A stretch of 64,000 nucleotides of DNA from Acidobacteriota bacterium (GTDB lineage: Bacteria; Acidobacteriota; Terriglobia; Terriglobales; Acidobacteriaceae): NCBI GenBank assembly GCA_013289875.1, contig JABCZC010000002.1:1-64000 (forward strand), read 5' to 3'. The notes under the pieces were generated by a model. The model saw only the letters and a list, made by a program, of their open reading frames with translations, made no database searches and was not told the origin of the DNA. The translations under genes and the position numbers were made by a program. Shown in pieces: positions 16,534 through 25,992 of the stretch (position 1 is its first letter; each line of letters starts with the position of its first letter).

Positions 16534-19500
16534 CTAGGGTTGACCCAGTCCGTCTTGGCGGTGGTAATTGGGATACGGCGGTATCGGCGCAGTGGGCACG
16601 GGGTGTTCTTTCAGTTGGTCCAGCACGATCGAAACCGCGCGTTCGAGTTGCGCGTCGCGCCCCGCGGCCACATCCTTCGGCAACTCTTCAACTTCAATGT
16701 CTGGAGCGATGCCGTGGCCTTCCACTTCCCATTCCCCGTTCAGGCCATATATCGCATAGCGAGGTGCGGTGACCCTGCCGCCATCGATCAGCACCGGGTA
16801 GCCGCCGATTCCCACCAGTCCACCCCACGTCTTTACACCCACCAGTGTTCCGAGGTTCGCCTTGCGGAAGTACCACGGCATCGCGTCGCCGCCCGATCCA
16901 GCCGATTGATTGATGATCATTACCTTAGGTCCGAAGATCGCACCTTGCGGGTCGTGAACAGGCTTGCCATCCCGCTCAATTGCGCCGCTCAGCGGCCTCT
17001 GGCCTAGCACATTCACGACGTAGTCGGCGATAAAGCCCCCCTCGTTGTAGCGTTCGTCGAGCACCACTGCTTGCTTATCGAGCTGTGCATAGAAATAGCG
17101 GTTGAAGTTCGTGTAGCCCGCGCCGGCCGTGTTGGGCATGTAGATGTAGGCGACCTTGCCGCCCGAGAGTTCATCGACTTTGCGCCGGTTTGACTCGATC
17201 CAGTCGATGTTGCGCAGTCCGTGCTCGGAGTCCACCGGCACTACCGTCACATCCCGTCCATCGCTGCCGTCTGCCTTCTTACCCACGCGCACCACCGTCT
17301 GCTTGCCGGCGGTCCCATCGAAGAAGCTGTCGAGGTTGTCGGTTGCGTGCAGCTCGCGGCCGTTGACGGCCAGCAGATACTCACCCTCGACGATGTTGAT
17401 GCCCGGAAGCGTAAGCGGCGCGGTGAGCGAGGGCGTCCAGTTCTGACCGTTATATATCTTGGAAAATTTGTACCGGTTGTTTTCGACTACATAATCGGCG
17501 CCCAGCAGGCCGGGTTTTGGTCCTTCCTTGGGCTGCCGCGGGCCGCGTACGAACATGTGGCCGACCTGAATCTCACCCAACATTTCGTTCGAGAGATAGG
17601 TAAATTCCTCCCGCGACGCAAGCCCGTCCACATAAGGCTGGTATTTTGCTTCAATCCTGGCCACGTCAAGCCCGTGCAGATGCGGGTCGTAGAAAAAATC
17701 TCGTTCGATGCGCCAGGTTTCCCGGTACATCTGCTTCCACTCGGTGCGCGGATCGAGCATTGCGACCATGCCGCCGTTATTCACCGGCTTGCCTTGCGGA
17801 GCATCCGACGATCCAGGCTTCAGATCTGCAACCGGAACGATAAACCAGCTGTCCTCGTGCATGTAGAAAAGCTTTTCACCGTTGAAGGAAACGATATATC
17901 TGTCCAGGCCGCTCAGGACCTCTTCGGTTTTGCGCTTTTCTGTGGTGAAGCGCCAGAGCGACCGGATTGGTGCACCATCTTCGGAGGAGGGACGCCCAAC
18001 AGCATTTCCTTCCGCGAGGAAAAGTACGCCTGTCTTTCCGACGGCAAGACCGACATAGTTACGAGCCGGAATCGGCAGGGAAAGGATGCGGTTTCCAATT
18101 CCGGGAAGATCGATGACGGTCGGCTTCGGCTTCTCTTCCTTCTTCTTACTTTCGTCTTTCTTCTCGTCTCCTTTGGCGGCGGCCTTGTCATCGCTCTTGG
18201 CGGTGTCTGCCTTGTCCTCCTTCTTGTCTGCGTCCTTTTTTTCTTCTTCCTTCTTGTTGTTCTCGTCGTCGCTCTCCGGAGGCACGGGCGAAGCGCCGTC
18301 TTTCGCCAGCACGACGACATACACGCTGCTGTTGGTCGCGCGGTCCAGCGAAGAAAGATCGATACCGGCGTCCGAAGGGCCGTTGTTCGTCGATGCGGTG
18401 AAGTAGATGTACTTACCGCTGGGGTCAAAAACCGGATGGTCGGCATTGCTCATGCCATCGGTGATCTGAGTGGAAGTGTGGGTAGCAAGCGAATAGAAGA
18501 AGACCGCGTCCAACTGGTTCTCGAGATCTCGCGTGTAGGCGATCCACTGTGAATCCGGCGACCAGGAGACTTCGGTAGAAGGGCCGAAAGATCCGCGCAA
18601 CCCGGTATCAATCTTTATCGGCTTGCCGCCGGCTGCGTCGACATACCAGAGATGCAGATGCTTGTCGGAGAATGCTATGTGCTTCGAATCCGGCGACCAT
18701 CGCGGGTTGTAGAAGAACGAAGGGTTGGGACCGAGATCGATGACCCTGGGCGCCTGCAGGCCGTCCTGGTCGCGGATGTAGAGCTGATATTCGCCTGAGG
18801 CATCGCTGAAGTAAGCGATGGACTTGCCATCCGGTGACCACGAAGGGTCGCGCTCAACTGAGCTCGGGGTCCTCGTCAGGTTGCGAGTATCGCCCTTCTC
18901 TTCAGGCAACGTAAAGATGTCGCCGTGCGCCTCCACCACAACTCGCACGCCCGTAGGCGAGAGGTCGATATTCTGCATTTCTTTGGCGGAGATCTTTGCC
19001 AGGTGCGGAGTCAGCGAAGGCAGGTCTCCGTGGATCGTGACCCGCACGGTATGCTCCTGCCTAGTGGCCAGGTCATACAGGTGCAGTGAGCCAAACTGCT
19101 CGTAGACCAGCGCTCCCGGGCCTGCGCTTACCGTCTTCAGGTCGTAGCCGTGGTTGTCCAGGACCTGTCTGACCTCCTTTGTCTCTCTGTCGTAGCTGAA
19201 GAGCGAGACTGGTCCGTTGCGGTCGGAGAGGAAGTAGACGGTGTTCCCTTCCCAAACCGGGCTCGAATCATTTGAATTCTCGCGCGGAACTCTCACCAGG
19301 TCGAGCGTCTTCATGTTCACCAGCCACACCGGAGTGGTCTGGCCGCCACGGTAGTGCTTCCACGCATCCTGCCACTGCATCACCGGCACATACGCCAGTG
19401 TGTTGCCATCGACCGAAAAGGCGCCGTTGGCTGCACTCGGCAGGGGCAAAACCACGGGTGATCCGGTGCCGTCAGCGTGAGTCAGAAAAAGCCGGGGAAA

Positions 19501-19941
19501 GTCTGAATAGCTCGCGTGGGACGAGATGAAGAGAACATCCCGGCCGTCCGGCTTCCAGCCGACGGCAGAGTTACCCGTCGGCTCCCAGGTAAGACGTCGC
19601 GGCACGCCGCCGTCGGCACTTACTACATACACATCGATGAGTCCATTCTCGCGTGTCGAGTAGGCGATCTGCGTGCCATCGGGAGAGAAGTAGGGTCCAG
19701 CCATCACCGAGTCGACTGAAGTCAGCCGCCTCGCTTCGCCTCCTTCACGCGAGACTGTCCACACATCGTCAGCGTAAAGAAATGCTATTCTCTCCCGACT
19801 CAGCGAGGGATTGCGCAGGAGCAGCGGTTCGGCACTCTGGGCGAAACTGCAGAGGGTGAGACTGGACAGAGCGCAGCAGCAAAAAGCAGATGCGTAGCAA
19901 AGCAGCCAGGTCCGGAAATGGAAGCGAGTGTGTCGAGCCAT
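16534..19941 (-). CDS. Tricorn-like protease (TolB/DPP-type beta-propellers, PDZ and S41 domain)
   Basis: Large oligopeptide-degrading serine protease of the tricorn type, 1135 residues. A signal-peptide-like segment (FRTWLLCYASAFCCC) comes first. Then follow two propeller halves built of FSPDG-Q-AYST and WSPDGKSIAYFSD repeats (about 35-540), a Lys/Glu/Asp-rich linker (about 560-615), a PDZ-like domain, and an S41 peptidase domain with the serine in NQSAGSGGDAMPWYF. The archaeal enzyme's Ser-His pair has a Gly-His here (QVGHMF), worth noting. ATG 19941 is chosen because AGAGGATC stands seven bases before it; an upstream ATG at 20022 adds 27 residues before the signal. First gene of a probable four-gene operon. 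Confidence 0.88.
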   Translation of the reverse strand: MARHTRFHFRTWLLCYASAFCCCALSSLTLCSFAQSAEPLLLRNPSLSRERIAFLYADDVWTVSREGGEARRLTSVDSVMAGPYFSPDGTQIAYSTRENGLIDVYVVSADGGVPRRLTWEPTGNSAVGWKPDGRDVLFISSHASYSDFPRLFLTHADGTGSPVVLPLPSAANGAFSVDGNTLAYVPVMQWQDAWKHYRGGQTTPVWLVNMKTLDLVRVPRENSNDSSPVWEGNTVYFLSDRNGPVSLFSYDRETKEVRQVLDNHGYDLKTVSAGPGALVYEQFGSLHLYDLATRQEHTVRVTIHGDLPSLTPHLAKISAKEMQNIDLSPTGVRVVVEAHGDIFTLPEEKGDTRNLTRTPSSVERDPSWSPDGKSIAYFSDASGEYQLYIRDQDGLQAPRVIDLGPNPSFFYNPRWSPDSKHIAFSDKHLHLWYVDAAGGKPIKIDTGLRGSFGPSTEVSWSPDSQWIAYTRDLENQLDAVFFYSLATHTSTQITDGMSNADHPVFDPSGKYIYFTASTNNGPSDAGIDLSSLDRATNSSVYVVVLAKDGASPVPPESDDENNKKEEEKKDADKKEDKADTAKSDDKAAAKGDEKKDESKKKEEKPKPTVIDLPGIGNRILSLPIPARNYVGLAVGKTGVLFLAEGNAVGRPSSEDGAPIRSLWRFTTEKRKTEEVLSGLDRYIVSFNGEKLFYMHEDSWFIVPVADLKPGSSDAPQGKPVNNGGMVAMLDPRTEWKQMYRETWRIERDFFYDPHLHGLDVARIEAKYQPYVDGLASREEFTYLSNEMLGEIQVGHMFVRGPRQPKEGPKPGLLGADYVVENNRYKFSKIYNGQNWTPSLTAPLTLPGINIVEGEYLLAVNGRELHATDNLDSFFDGTAGKQTVVRVGKKADGSDGRDVTVVPVDSEHGLRNIDWIESNRRKVDELSGGKVAYIYMPNTAGAGYTNFNRYFYAQLDKQAVVLDERYNEGGFIADYVVNVLGQRPLSGAIERDGKPVHDPQGAIFGPKVMIINQSAGSGGDAMPWYFRKANLGTLVGVKTWGGLVGIGGYPVLIDGGRVTAPRYAIYGLNGEWEVEGHGIAPDIEVEELPKDVAAGRDAQLERAVSIVLDQLKEHPVPTAPIPPYPNYHRQDGLGQP

Positions 19942-20121
19942 GCGGAAGATCCTCTGACACGCAGGAAATGCAGGACGTGGTCTGTGTGTACAGGACAGGA
20001 GCACTTGCCGCGATGTTTTCACCGCTTACGGAATGCCCTTGGGTGTCGCATAACCATATCATGCCGGTCGGCGCAGTCTGAACGGCTTTCTCCCGGCCGC
20101 GGCAACAGGGTCAGGGCGCGG

Positions 20122-20547
20122 CTATTTGCTCTGATCGATGGCGGGGCGGGGCCAACGGGCATCGACAATCGTGGAAATGCCGCCGCGGGGGCGGAAGTCT
20201 CCGTGGACGTGGGCCCAGACGGGATCGCAGGCTTTGACTACGTCTTCGAGAATCTGGTTGACGATGTTTTCCTGGAAGATGCCGAGATTGCGATAGGAGA
20301 AGAGGTATTCCTTCCAGGACTTGAGTTCGAGGCAACGTTCGCGGGGCATGTAGCGAAGCTGGATGATGCCGAAGTCGGGGAGTCCGGTCTTGGGGCAGAC
20401 AGAGGTGAATTCGGGGTCGTCGATCAGGATTTCATAGGCCGGAAACTGATTTTGCCAGGTTTCGATGGCGGGGAATTTGAAGTCGAGACCGGCCTTGGCG
20501 TGCTCGTCGGTATAACGGGATATGGTGGATTGGGAAACGGATGCCAT
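20122..20547 (-). CDS. queF: NADPH-dependent 7-cyano-7-deazaguanine reductase QueF
   Basis: Reduces preQ0 to preQ1 with two NADPH in queuosine tRNA modification. The 141-residue unimodal (short) type shows the thioimide-forming Cys51 in SVCPKTGLPDFG, catalytic Asp58, and the QueF motif E-KS-K-Y and R in ELKSWKEYLFSYRN. It ends with HGDFRPRGG. ATG 20547 is used; a GTG at 20565 would add six residues and neither has a good SD. No other queuosine genes (queC, queD, queE) are nearby. It stands alone between the tricorn operon and the divergent efflux set. Confidence 0.95.
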   Translation of the reverse strand: MASVSQSTISRYTDEHAKAGLDFKFPAIETWQNQFPAYEILIDDPEFTSVCPKTGLPDFGIIQLRYMPRERCLELKSWKEYLFSYRNLGIFQENIVNQILEDVVKACDPVWAHVHGDFRPRGGISTIVDARWPRPAIDQSK

Positions 20548-20711
20548 AGAGCGATTGTAGGACACCTAATAAGAGCAGGGCGCGCCAGCTACGCGACCAC
20601 TTTCTCCGCGGATGATGTCCAGGTTACACAATCTTCATGCAAGCAGCATCTTTTTGACGCATAAAGGGATCGAGGTGACTCTTATATACTTATCAACGGT
20701 CCGGGCCCTGA

Positions 20712-21962
20712 ATGGCGATCGCGAAAAGAAGAAGACGAAATCCGGTGTGGGTATGGATGGCAGCAGCCATGGCGGTGTTGCTGGTCTTCTATGCGGCGCG
20801 CTTGGCAACCCGCACGAGGATTCCGGTCCGGACAGCGATTGCGCAGCGAAGCGAACTGCGGAGCACGAGCGCAACCAATGGCAAGGTCGAGCCGCAGCCG
20901 CAGGCGAACTTCGAAGCACATGCGCCGTTTCCGGGTCTGATCAAAGCGCTCTATGTCCACGAAGGCCAGCGAGTGACCAAGGGCACGCTGCTGCTTGCCA
21001 TGGATGACACCGATGCGCGGACACGGGTGGCTGCGACGCTGGCAGCCTTGCGGAACGCGCAGGCAATCTACAGCGCGACGCTTAAGGGTGGCACGCAGGA
21101 AGAGCGGCTGGCGCTGGGCGGGGATTTCCAGAGAACGCAGACGGAGCGCGACCAGGCGCAGCACGATGTAGATGCGCTTAAGAAGCTGCAACTGACCGGA
21201 GCTGCCTCAGCGAGCGAGGTGACTGCTGCGGAGCAGCGGTTGGCAGCGGCGAATGCATCGCTCCTTCTGCTTGAGCAGAAAAAGACAGAACGCTATGACG
21301 CCGCCGATCTGGCGCGGGCGAAGGCTGCATTCGATGAAGCGCAGACGAGCAATGCTGCGGCGCAATCGCTGTTGAATCAGGCCAATGTCCGCGCGCCGTT
21401 TGCGGGGACCGTGTATTCGATTCCGGTGTCGAAGTCGGAGTACGTGCAGACGGGTACGCTGCTCTTGCAGATGGCCGACCTGTCGAAGATGCAGGTGCTC
21501 GGATATTTCGACGAACCCGAAATCGGCAAGCTACGCGTGGGTCAGCCAATTGCGATCGAGTGGGACGCGCGGCCCGGGAAAAATTGGCATGGCCATGTGG
21601 AGCGCGTGCCCTCCACAATCATCACATACGGGCTGACACGGAACGTAGGCGAAGTGCTCATAACTATCGATGATGCGGACGAAGGCCTGCTCCCCAACAC
21701 AAATGTGCGCGTGACGGTTACGACTGCGAACGAGGGGAACGCATTAAATATTCCTCGAGAGGCGTTACATACAGAGCGCGGCACTTCGTATGTATATCGT
21801 GTGGTGGATGGAACGCTTCGCCGTACGGATGTAACGGTCGGCAATCTGAATCTGACGCAGGTGGAAATTTTGAAGGGCCTTAACGTAGGTGACGTGGTCG
21901 CGCTGGGCAGCACCAACGGCCAGCCGATCGGCGACCGGGTGCCGGTGGTTGAAGCAAAATAA
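20712..21962 (+). CDS. HlyD/MacA-type periplasmic adaptor (membrane fusion protein)
   Basis: Adaptor subunit of a tripartite exporter, bridging an inner-membrane pump and a TolC channel. The 416 residues start with a basic stretch and one membrane helix (AMAVLLVFYAARLATR). A lipoyl/barrel-sandwich half (AHAPFPGLIKALYVHEGQRV) follows. Then come a long Ala/Gln/Glu coiled-coil hairpin (about 110-230), the second lipoyl half (VRAPFAGTVYSIPVSKSEYV), and beta-barrel and membrane-proximal domains. First gene of a plus-strand set MFP-TPR-TolC. No ABC (MacB) or RND pump gene is present, so the inner-membrane partner must be encoded elsewhere. Confidence 0.9.
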   Translation: MAIAKRRRRNPVWVWMAAAMAVLLVFYAARLATRTRIPVRTAIAQRSELRSTSATNGKVEPQPQANFEAHAPFPGLIKALYVHEGQRVTKGTLLLAMDDTDARTRVAATLAALRNAQAIYSATLKGGTQEERLALGGDFQRTQTERDQAQHDVDALKKLQLTGAASASEVTAAEQRLAAANASLLLLEQKKTERYDAADLARAKAAFDEAQTSNAAAQSLLNQANVRAPFAGTVYSIPVSKSEYVQTGTLLLQMADLSKMQVLGYFDEPEIGKLRVGQPIAIEWDARPGKNWHGHVERVPSTIITYGLTRNVGEVLITIDDADEGLLPNTNVRVTVTTANEGNALNIPREALHTERGTSYVYRVVDGTLRRTDVTVGNLNLTQVEILKGLNVGDVVALGSTNGQPIGDRVPVVEAK

Positions 21963-21985
21963 AGAGCGCAACAGGATGTGAAGGA

Positions 21986-22975
21986 GTGACGGCAGGATAT
22001 TGGGCGAGACTGGCGCTGGTTTACACGCTGGCGGTTGGAGCGGTTGCGGCCTTTGCGGCAATGTCTCGGGAAGCCGTGAACGCGGTTGTGGCGGCGATGA
22101 ATCAAGGGCGGACAGATGACGCATTGCGCCTTCTGGACACCACCCTGCAGCAGGATCCGAAGGACGCAGAAGCGTTGAATCTGCGCTGCCGCGTCTTTTA
22201 CGCTGAGGAGCGCTGGGACGATGCGATCGGGGCGTGCGAACTGGCAGTGCAGCTTGCTCCGGGCAACAGCAGTTATCACATGTGGCTCGGGCGCGCGTAC
22301 GGAGAAAAGGCACAGCAGGTGACGTTTGTGGCGGCATACAAGCTGGCGAAGCTGATCCGGGCGGAGTTCGAGAAGGCCGTGAGCCTAGACGGGAAGAACG
22401 GCGAGGCGCTTTCCGATCTCGGGGAGTACTATGCGGAGGCTCCGGCAGTGCTGGGCGGAGGATATGGCAAGGCGGAGGCAATCGCGCGGCAGCTGGATGG
22501 ATTTGATTCGATGCGAGCGCTGGATTTGCGCGCGCGGATCGCCGAGGAGAAGAAAGACTATGTGACTGCGGAGACGGATTACAGGGGAAAGATTTCAGTC
22601 TCCCATTCCGCGGCGCAGTCGTGGATGGACCTGGGAAGCTTCTTTCGCCGACGCGAGCGCTGGGACGAGATGCAGGCGGCGGTGGAGAGCGGGGCAGTTG
22701 CGGCGGAGCACGACCATGGACCGCCGCTCGTGGATGGCGCTTCGACCTTGATGAAGGCGGGTAGGGAGCCGCAAACTGCGATCAAGTGGATGCGAGACTA
22801 CCTGGCGTCGAACGCGTTGAGCCAGGATGCTCCGGCATTTGTGGTGCACGCGCGAATCGGGACTCTGCTGAAACAGCAGGGAGACACTCAAGGAGCGCAG
22901 AGGGAGTTTGCCGCTGCACGGGCGCTGGCGAAGGATTACGCGGGATTACCGGCGTCCCCGAATACAAGTCGCTAA
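21986..22975 (+). CDS. Tetratricopeptide repeat protein between adaptor and TolC genes
   Basis: A 329-residue protein with an N-terminal hydrophobic segment (LALVYTLAVGAVAAFAA) that may be a signal or anchor. TPR-like helices fill the rest, for example EALNLRCRVFYAEERWDDAI, LGRAYGEKAQ and MDLGSFFRRRERWDEMQ. There is no catalytic motif. It lies 23 bp after the adaptor gene and 67 bp before the TolC gene, so it is likely co-transcribed and could scaffold the exporter in the periplasm. The start is uncertain. GTG 21986 has AGGA nine bases upstream; ATG 22061 would remove the hydrophobic segment. Confidence 0.75.
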   Translation: MTAGYWARLALVYTLAVGAVAAFAAMSREAVNAVVAAMNQGRTDDALRLLDTTLQQDPKDAEALNLRCRVFYAEERWDDAIGACELAVQLAPGNSSYHMWLGRAYGEKAQQVTFVAAYKLAKLIRAEFEKAVSLDGKNGEALSDLGEYYAEAPAVLGGGYGKAEAIARQLDGFDSMRALDLRARIAEEKKDYVTAETDYRGKISVSHSAAQSWMDLGSFFRRRERWDEMQAAVESGAVAAEHDHGPPLVDGASTLMKAGREPQTAIKWMRDYLASNALSQDAPAFVVHARIGTLLKQQGDTQGAQREFAAARALAKDYAGLPASPNTSR

Positions 22976-23042
22976 TCTGTTTGGGACGCGCGGGAAACGG
23001 AATCCAGAATAGAATCTGGAGTTGCTTTCGCGGTAAGAGGTA

Positions 23043-24356
23043 ATGAAGTTGCAGAAACGAATCTACCATTGGATCGGGACCTGTGTATTGCTTGGCGCCT
23101 GCCGGGCAGGGGCGCAGGTGTCTCTTCCGACCGTGGTGGACCTGGCGGTGCGGAACAGCGCAACCGTGAGAGTGGCGCTAGCTGATGTGCAGCGCGCACA
23201 GGCGGCGCTTTCCGAATCGAGGGACGCGTACCTGCCGAGCTTCAATTTCGGATCGGCCGTCGGCTATACCTACGGATTTCCGGTAGGACAACCATCGGTT
23301 TATAACATCGGATCACAGTCGCTCCTTTACTCCTTTTCGCAGCCGGATTACATTCGCGCGGCGCGCGCCGCATTGAACTCGGCACAACTCGGCCTTAAAG
23401 ACAACGAGGAACAAGTGGCCCTTGACACGGCATTGGCCTACATCCAACTGGACAGCGACAACCGCCAGCTTGCGGCGCTGGCCCAGGAAAAGGAATACGC
23501 GGAAAGGCTGGCGGCGATCGAGCGAGATCGACTGCTGGCCGGCGTGGACGGGCGGATGGAAGTGACGAAGGCGGAGCTTACCGCGGCCCAGGTGGATGAA
23601 AAAAGTCTCCACCTGGAGGATGACGCAGGCCAGCAGAAGCAGAAGCTGGCACATCTGACGGGGCTGCCGGCTTCGAGTTTTGTGACCGATTCGAAGAGTA
23701 TCCCAGCTTCGCCCGAATTTTCCGCCGATGATTCCGTGGAAGACACGCTCATGGCGACGAACACGGGAATCCAGGCGGCGTATGCCAATGCGAAGTCGAA
23801 GCGGTTGATTTCATTTGGCGACGAGAAGCAGAATTACCGACCGCAATTCGCCTTCGGCGCAGAGTACAACCGCTATGCCGAATTCAATAACTATCAGGAA
23901 TACTACCTGCGCTTCCAGCACAACAACTTTGACATAGGGGTTCAGATCACCTTTCCGATTTACGACGCCAGCAGACGCGCCAAGGCGCGTGAATCGGCAG
24001 CGGACGCGCGGCGGGCCGGGGCCGAAGCCGATCAGACGAAATTCCAAACCAGCGAGCAGGTGTATTCGCTGCGCCACAGCATCAAGGAGCTGGTCGTTCA
24101 ACAGCGGATTGCCGAGCTGAGGAGCCAGTTGGCACAGGAACAGCTGGAAACGATTCAGGCGCAGTTAAAGAATGGCAGCGGTTCTCCGAATGCTCCACCC
24201 GTCAGTCCGAAGGATGAACAGCAGGCGCTTATCCAGGAACGCGAGCGATACGTGGACGCACTCGATGCAACTTTCTCGATGATTCGAGTGGAATTAACGC
24301 TGATGCGATCGCTGGGACGGATTGAGGATTGGGTGCGTGGGGCCGCGGCTAAATGA
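23043..24356 (+). CDS. TolC family outer-membrane efflux protein
   Basis: Outer-membrane channel with a periplasmic alpha-barrel; 437 residues. A signal peptide ends near GAQVS (residue 27). The two internally similar OEP halves follow, each with long Ala/Gln/Arg helices: AALNSAQLGLKDNEEQVALD in the first and RRAGAEADQTKFQTSEQVYS in the second. A strand-rich segment with PQFAFGAEYNRYAEFNNYQE corresponds to the outer-membrane barrel. It closes the MFP-TPR-TolC set. It carries no lipobox; Cys19 in LLGAC belongs to the signal peptide and is a weak alternative lipidation site. Confidence 0.9.
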   Translation: MKLQKRIYHWIGTCVLLGACRAGAQVSLPTVVDLAVRNSATVRVALADVQRAQAALSESRDAYLPSFNFGSAVGYTYGFPVGQPSVYNIGSQSLLYSFSQPDYIRAARAALNSAQLGLKDNEEQVALDTALAYIQLDSDNRQLAALAQEKEYAERLAAIERDRLLAGVDGRMEVTKAELTAAQVDEKSLHLEDDAGQQKQKLAHLTGLPASSFVTDSKSIPASPEFSADDSVEDTLMATNTGIQAAYANAKSKRLISFGDEKQNYRPQFAFGAEYNRYAEFNNYQEYYLRFQHNNFDIGVQITFPIYDASRRAKARESAADARRAGAEADQTKFQTSEQVYSLRHSIKELVVQQRIAELRSQLAQEQLETIQAQLKNGSGSPNAPPVSPKDEQQALIQERERYVDALDATFSMIRVELTLMRSLGRIEDWVRGAAAK

Positions 24357-24431
24357 TTGTGGATGTGTCCAGTTAGACACGGCAAAGGCGGTGCCCGTCC
24401 CCTCTAAAGTGGTAAACTAAAAGACATATAT

Positions 24432-25910
24432 ATGCCTCTGAAAACGCTGTTTCTGAATCCCCCTTCGTTCGAGAATTTTGATGGCGGCGCGAGTTCGCGC
24501 TGGCCCGCGACCCGCGAAATCGAGTCGTATTGGTACCCGGTCTGGCTGGCTTATCCGGCGGGTATGCTGGAAGGCTCCAAACTGCTCGATGCACCTCCCC
24601 ATCACGTTTCGGCGGAGGAGACGATCGAGATTGCCAAGGGTTACGAGTTCCTGGTGCTGTTTACCAGCACTCCGGGCTGGACGGGCGATCAGAAGCTGGC
24701 CGAGGCGATCAAGCGGGCGAACCCTTCGATCCGCATTGCTTTCGTCGGGCCGCCGGTGACGACCTCTCCCGACCGCGCGCTGAACGAGTGCCCGGTGATC
24801 GACTTTGTCTGCCGCCGCGAGTTCGACTTCTCAGTCGTGGAGTACGCGAATGGCAAGCCCCTCGACGAGATTCTTGGCATCAGCTATCGCAAGAATGGCT
24901 CGATCGCGCATAATCCAGACCGGCCGCAGGTGGAAGATCTCGATGCGATGCCGTGGGTGACCGACATCTACGCCCGCGACATGGATGTGACCAAATACAA
25001 CGTGCCGTTCCTGTTGCATCCTTATGTGTCGCTTTACTCGACGCGCGGATGCCCGGCGCAGTGCACTTTCTGCCTGTGGCCGCAGACGTTGAGTGGGCAT
25101 GCATGGCGCAAGCGGTCAACGGATGATGTTGCGGCGGAGATGGCCCACGCGAAGAAGCTCTTCCCGCATGTGAAGGAATTTTTCTTCGACGACGATACGT
25201 TCAACATTCAGAAGGCGCGCACAGTTGAACTTTGCGCCAAGCTAAAACCGCTGGGTCTGACGTGGTCCTGCACTTCGCGCGTGACTACGGACCGCGAGAC
25301 GCTGAAGGCGATGCGCGAAGCAGGCTGCCGTTTGCTGATCGTCGGTTTCGAGTCGGGCGATCCGCAGATTCTGAAGAACATTAAGAAGGGCGCAACCGTC
25401 GAGCGGGCGCGGGACTTTACGCGCGACTGCCACGACCTCGGCCTGACGATTCATGGGGACTTCATCCTGGGACTGCCGGGCGAGACGAAGGAATCGATTC
25501 GCAACACAATCAACTTCGCCAAGAGCCTGGACGTCGAGACGATCCAGGTTTCGATTGCGCACGCTTATCCGGGCACAGAGTTCTACGATTACGCGAAGGA
25601 GAACGGCTTCATCGTCAACAACGGGCAGATGGTCGATGAGGAAGGCCATCAATTGGCGCACATCGAGTATCCCGGACTGCCGAAGGAATATGTGCTGGAA
25701 ATGGTGCATCGGTTCTATGACGAGTACTACTTCCGGCCGAAGGCCGCGTGGCGCGTGGTGAGCAAGGCGATCGTGAACCGCGACCTGAAGCGGCTGTATG
25801 CGGAGTCGAAGTCGTTCCTCAAGCTGCGCGCGCAACGGAACAAGGTTGTGAAGAACGCGAAATCGCAGGCTACGACGGAGTCTACGACACCGGCTAACGT
25901 TGGAGCGTAG
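24432..25910 (+). CDS. hpnJ: Hopanoid biosynthesis-associated radical SAM protein HpnJ
   Basis: Radical SAM enzyme with an N-terminal B12-binding-like domain, 492 residues. The [4Fe-4S] cysteines are Cys207, Cys211 and Cys214 in STRGCPAQCTFC. The FFFDDDTFNI and GFESGDPQILKNIKKG segments are typical of the B12-binding radical SAM group. The opening LKTLFLNPPSFENFDGGA and CLWPQTLSGH are as I recall for HpnJ. Genetic work in Burkholderia links HpnI, HpnK and HpnJ to converting BHT glucosamine into BHT cyclitol ether. HpnI and HpnK are not adjacent here. The Lys/Ala/Thr-rich C-terminal tail is probably disordered. A strong terminator follows the gene. Confidence 0.88.
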   Translation: MPLKTLFLNPPSFENFDGGASSRWPATREIESYWYPVWLAYPAGMLEGSKLLDAPPHHVSAEETIEIAKGYEFLVLFTSTPGWTGDQKLAEAIKRANPSIRIAFVGPPVTTSPDRALNECPVIDFVCRREFDFSVVEYANGKPLDEILGISYRKNGSIAHNPDRPQVEDLDAMPWVTDIYARDMDVTKYNVPFLLHPYVSLYSTRGCPAQCTFCLWPQTLSGHAWRKRSTDDVAAEMAHAKKLFPHVKEFFFDDDTFNIQKARTVELCAKLKPLGLTWSCTSRVTTDRETLKAMREAGCRLLIVGFESGDPQILKNIKKGATVERARDFTRDCHDLGLTIHGDFILGLPGETKESIRNTINFAKSLDVETIQVSIAHAYPGTEFYDYAKENGFIVNNGQMVDEEGHQLAHIEYPGLPKEYVLEMVHRFYDEYYFRPKAAWRVVSKAIVNRDLKRLYAESKSFLKLRAQRNKVVKNAKSQATTESTTPANVGA

Positions 25911-25930
25911 CCGCCGTCTCAACGAAAGAT

Positions 25931-25961
25931 AACGGCCAGCCGCAGATGCTGGCCGTTTTTG
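25931..25961 (+). terminator. Rho-independent terminator after hpnJ
   Basis: Perfect 10-bp stem AACGGCCAGC / GCTGGCCGTT with a 7-base loop (CGCAGAT), running into five T. It ends the hpnJ transcript 20 bp after its stop and separates it from the DMT pair that starts at 25993, so that pair should have its own promoter or depend on read-through. Confidence 0.85.
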
Positions 25962-25992
25962 CTTACACAATCCCGGGTATCGGCCGAATCGA

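Noticed and set aside
15432-16772. 446-codon plus-strand open frame opposite the MFS transporter
   Set aside because: Gly/Glu/Asp-rich composition typical of the antisense frame of a membrane-protein gene; no start signal or family features.
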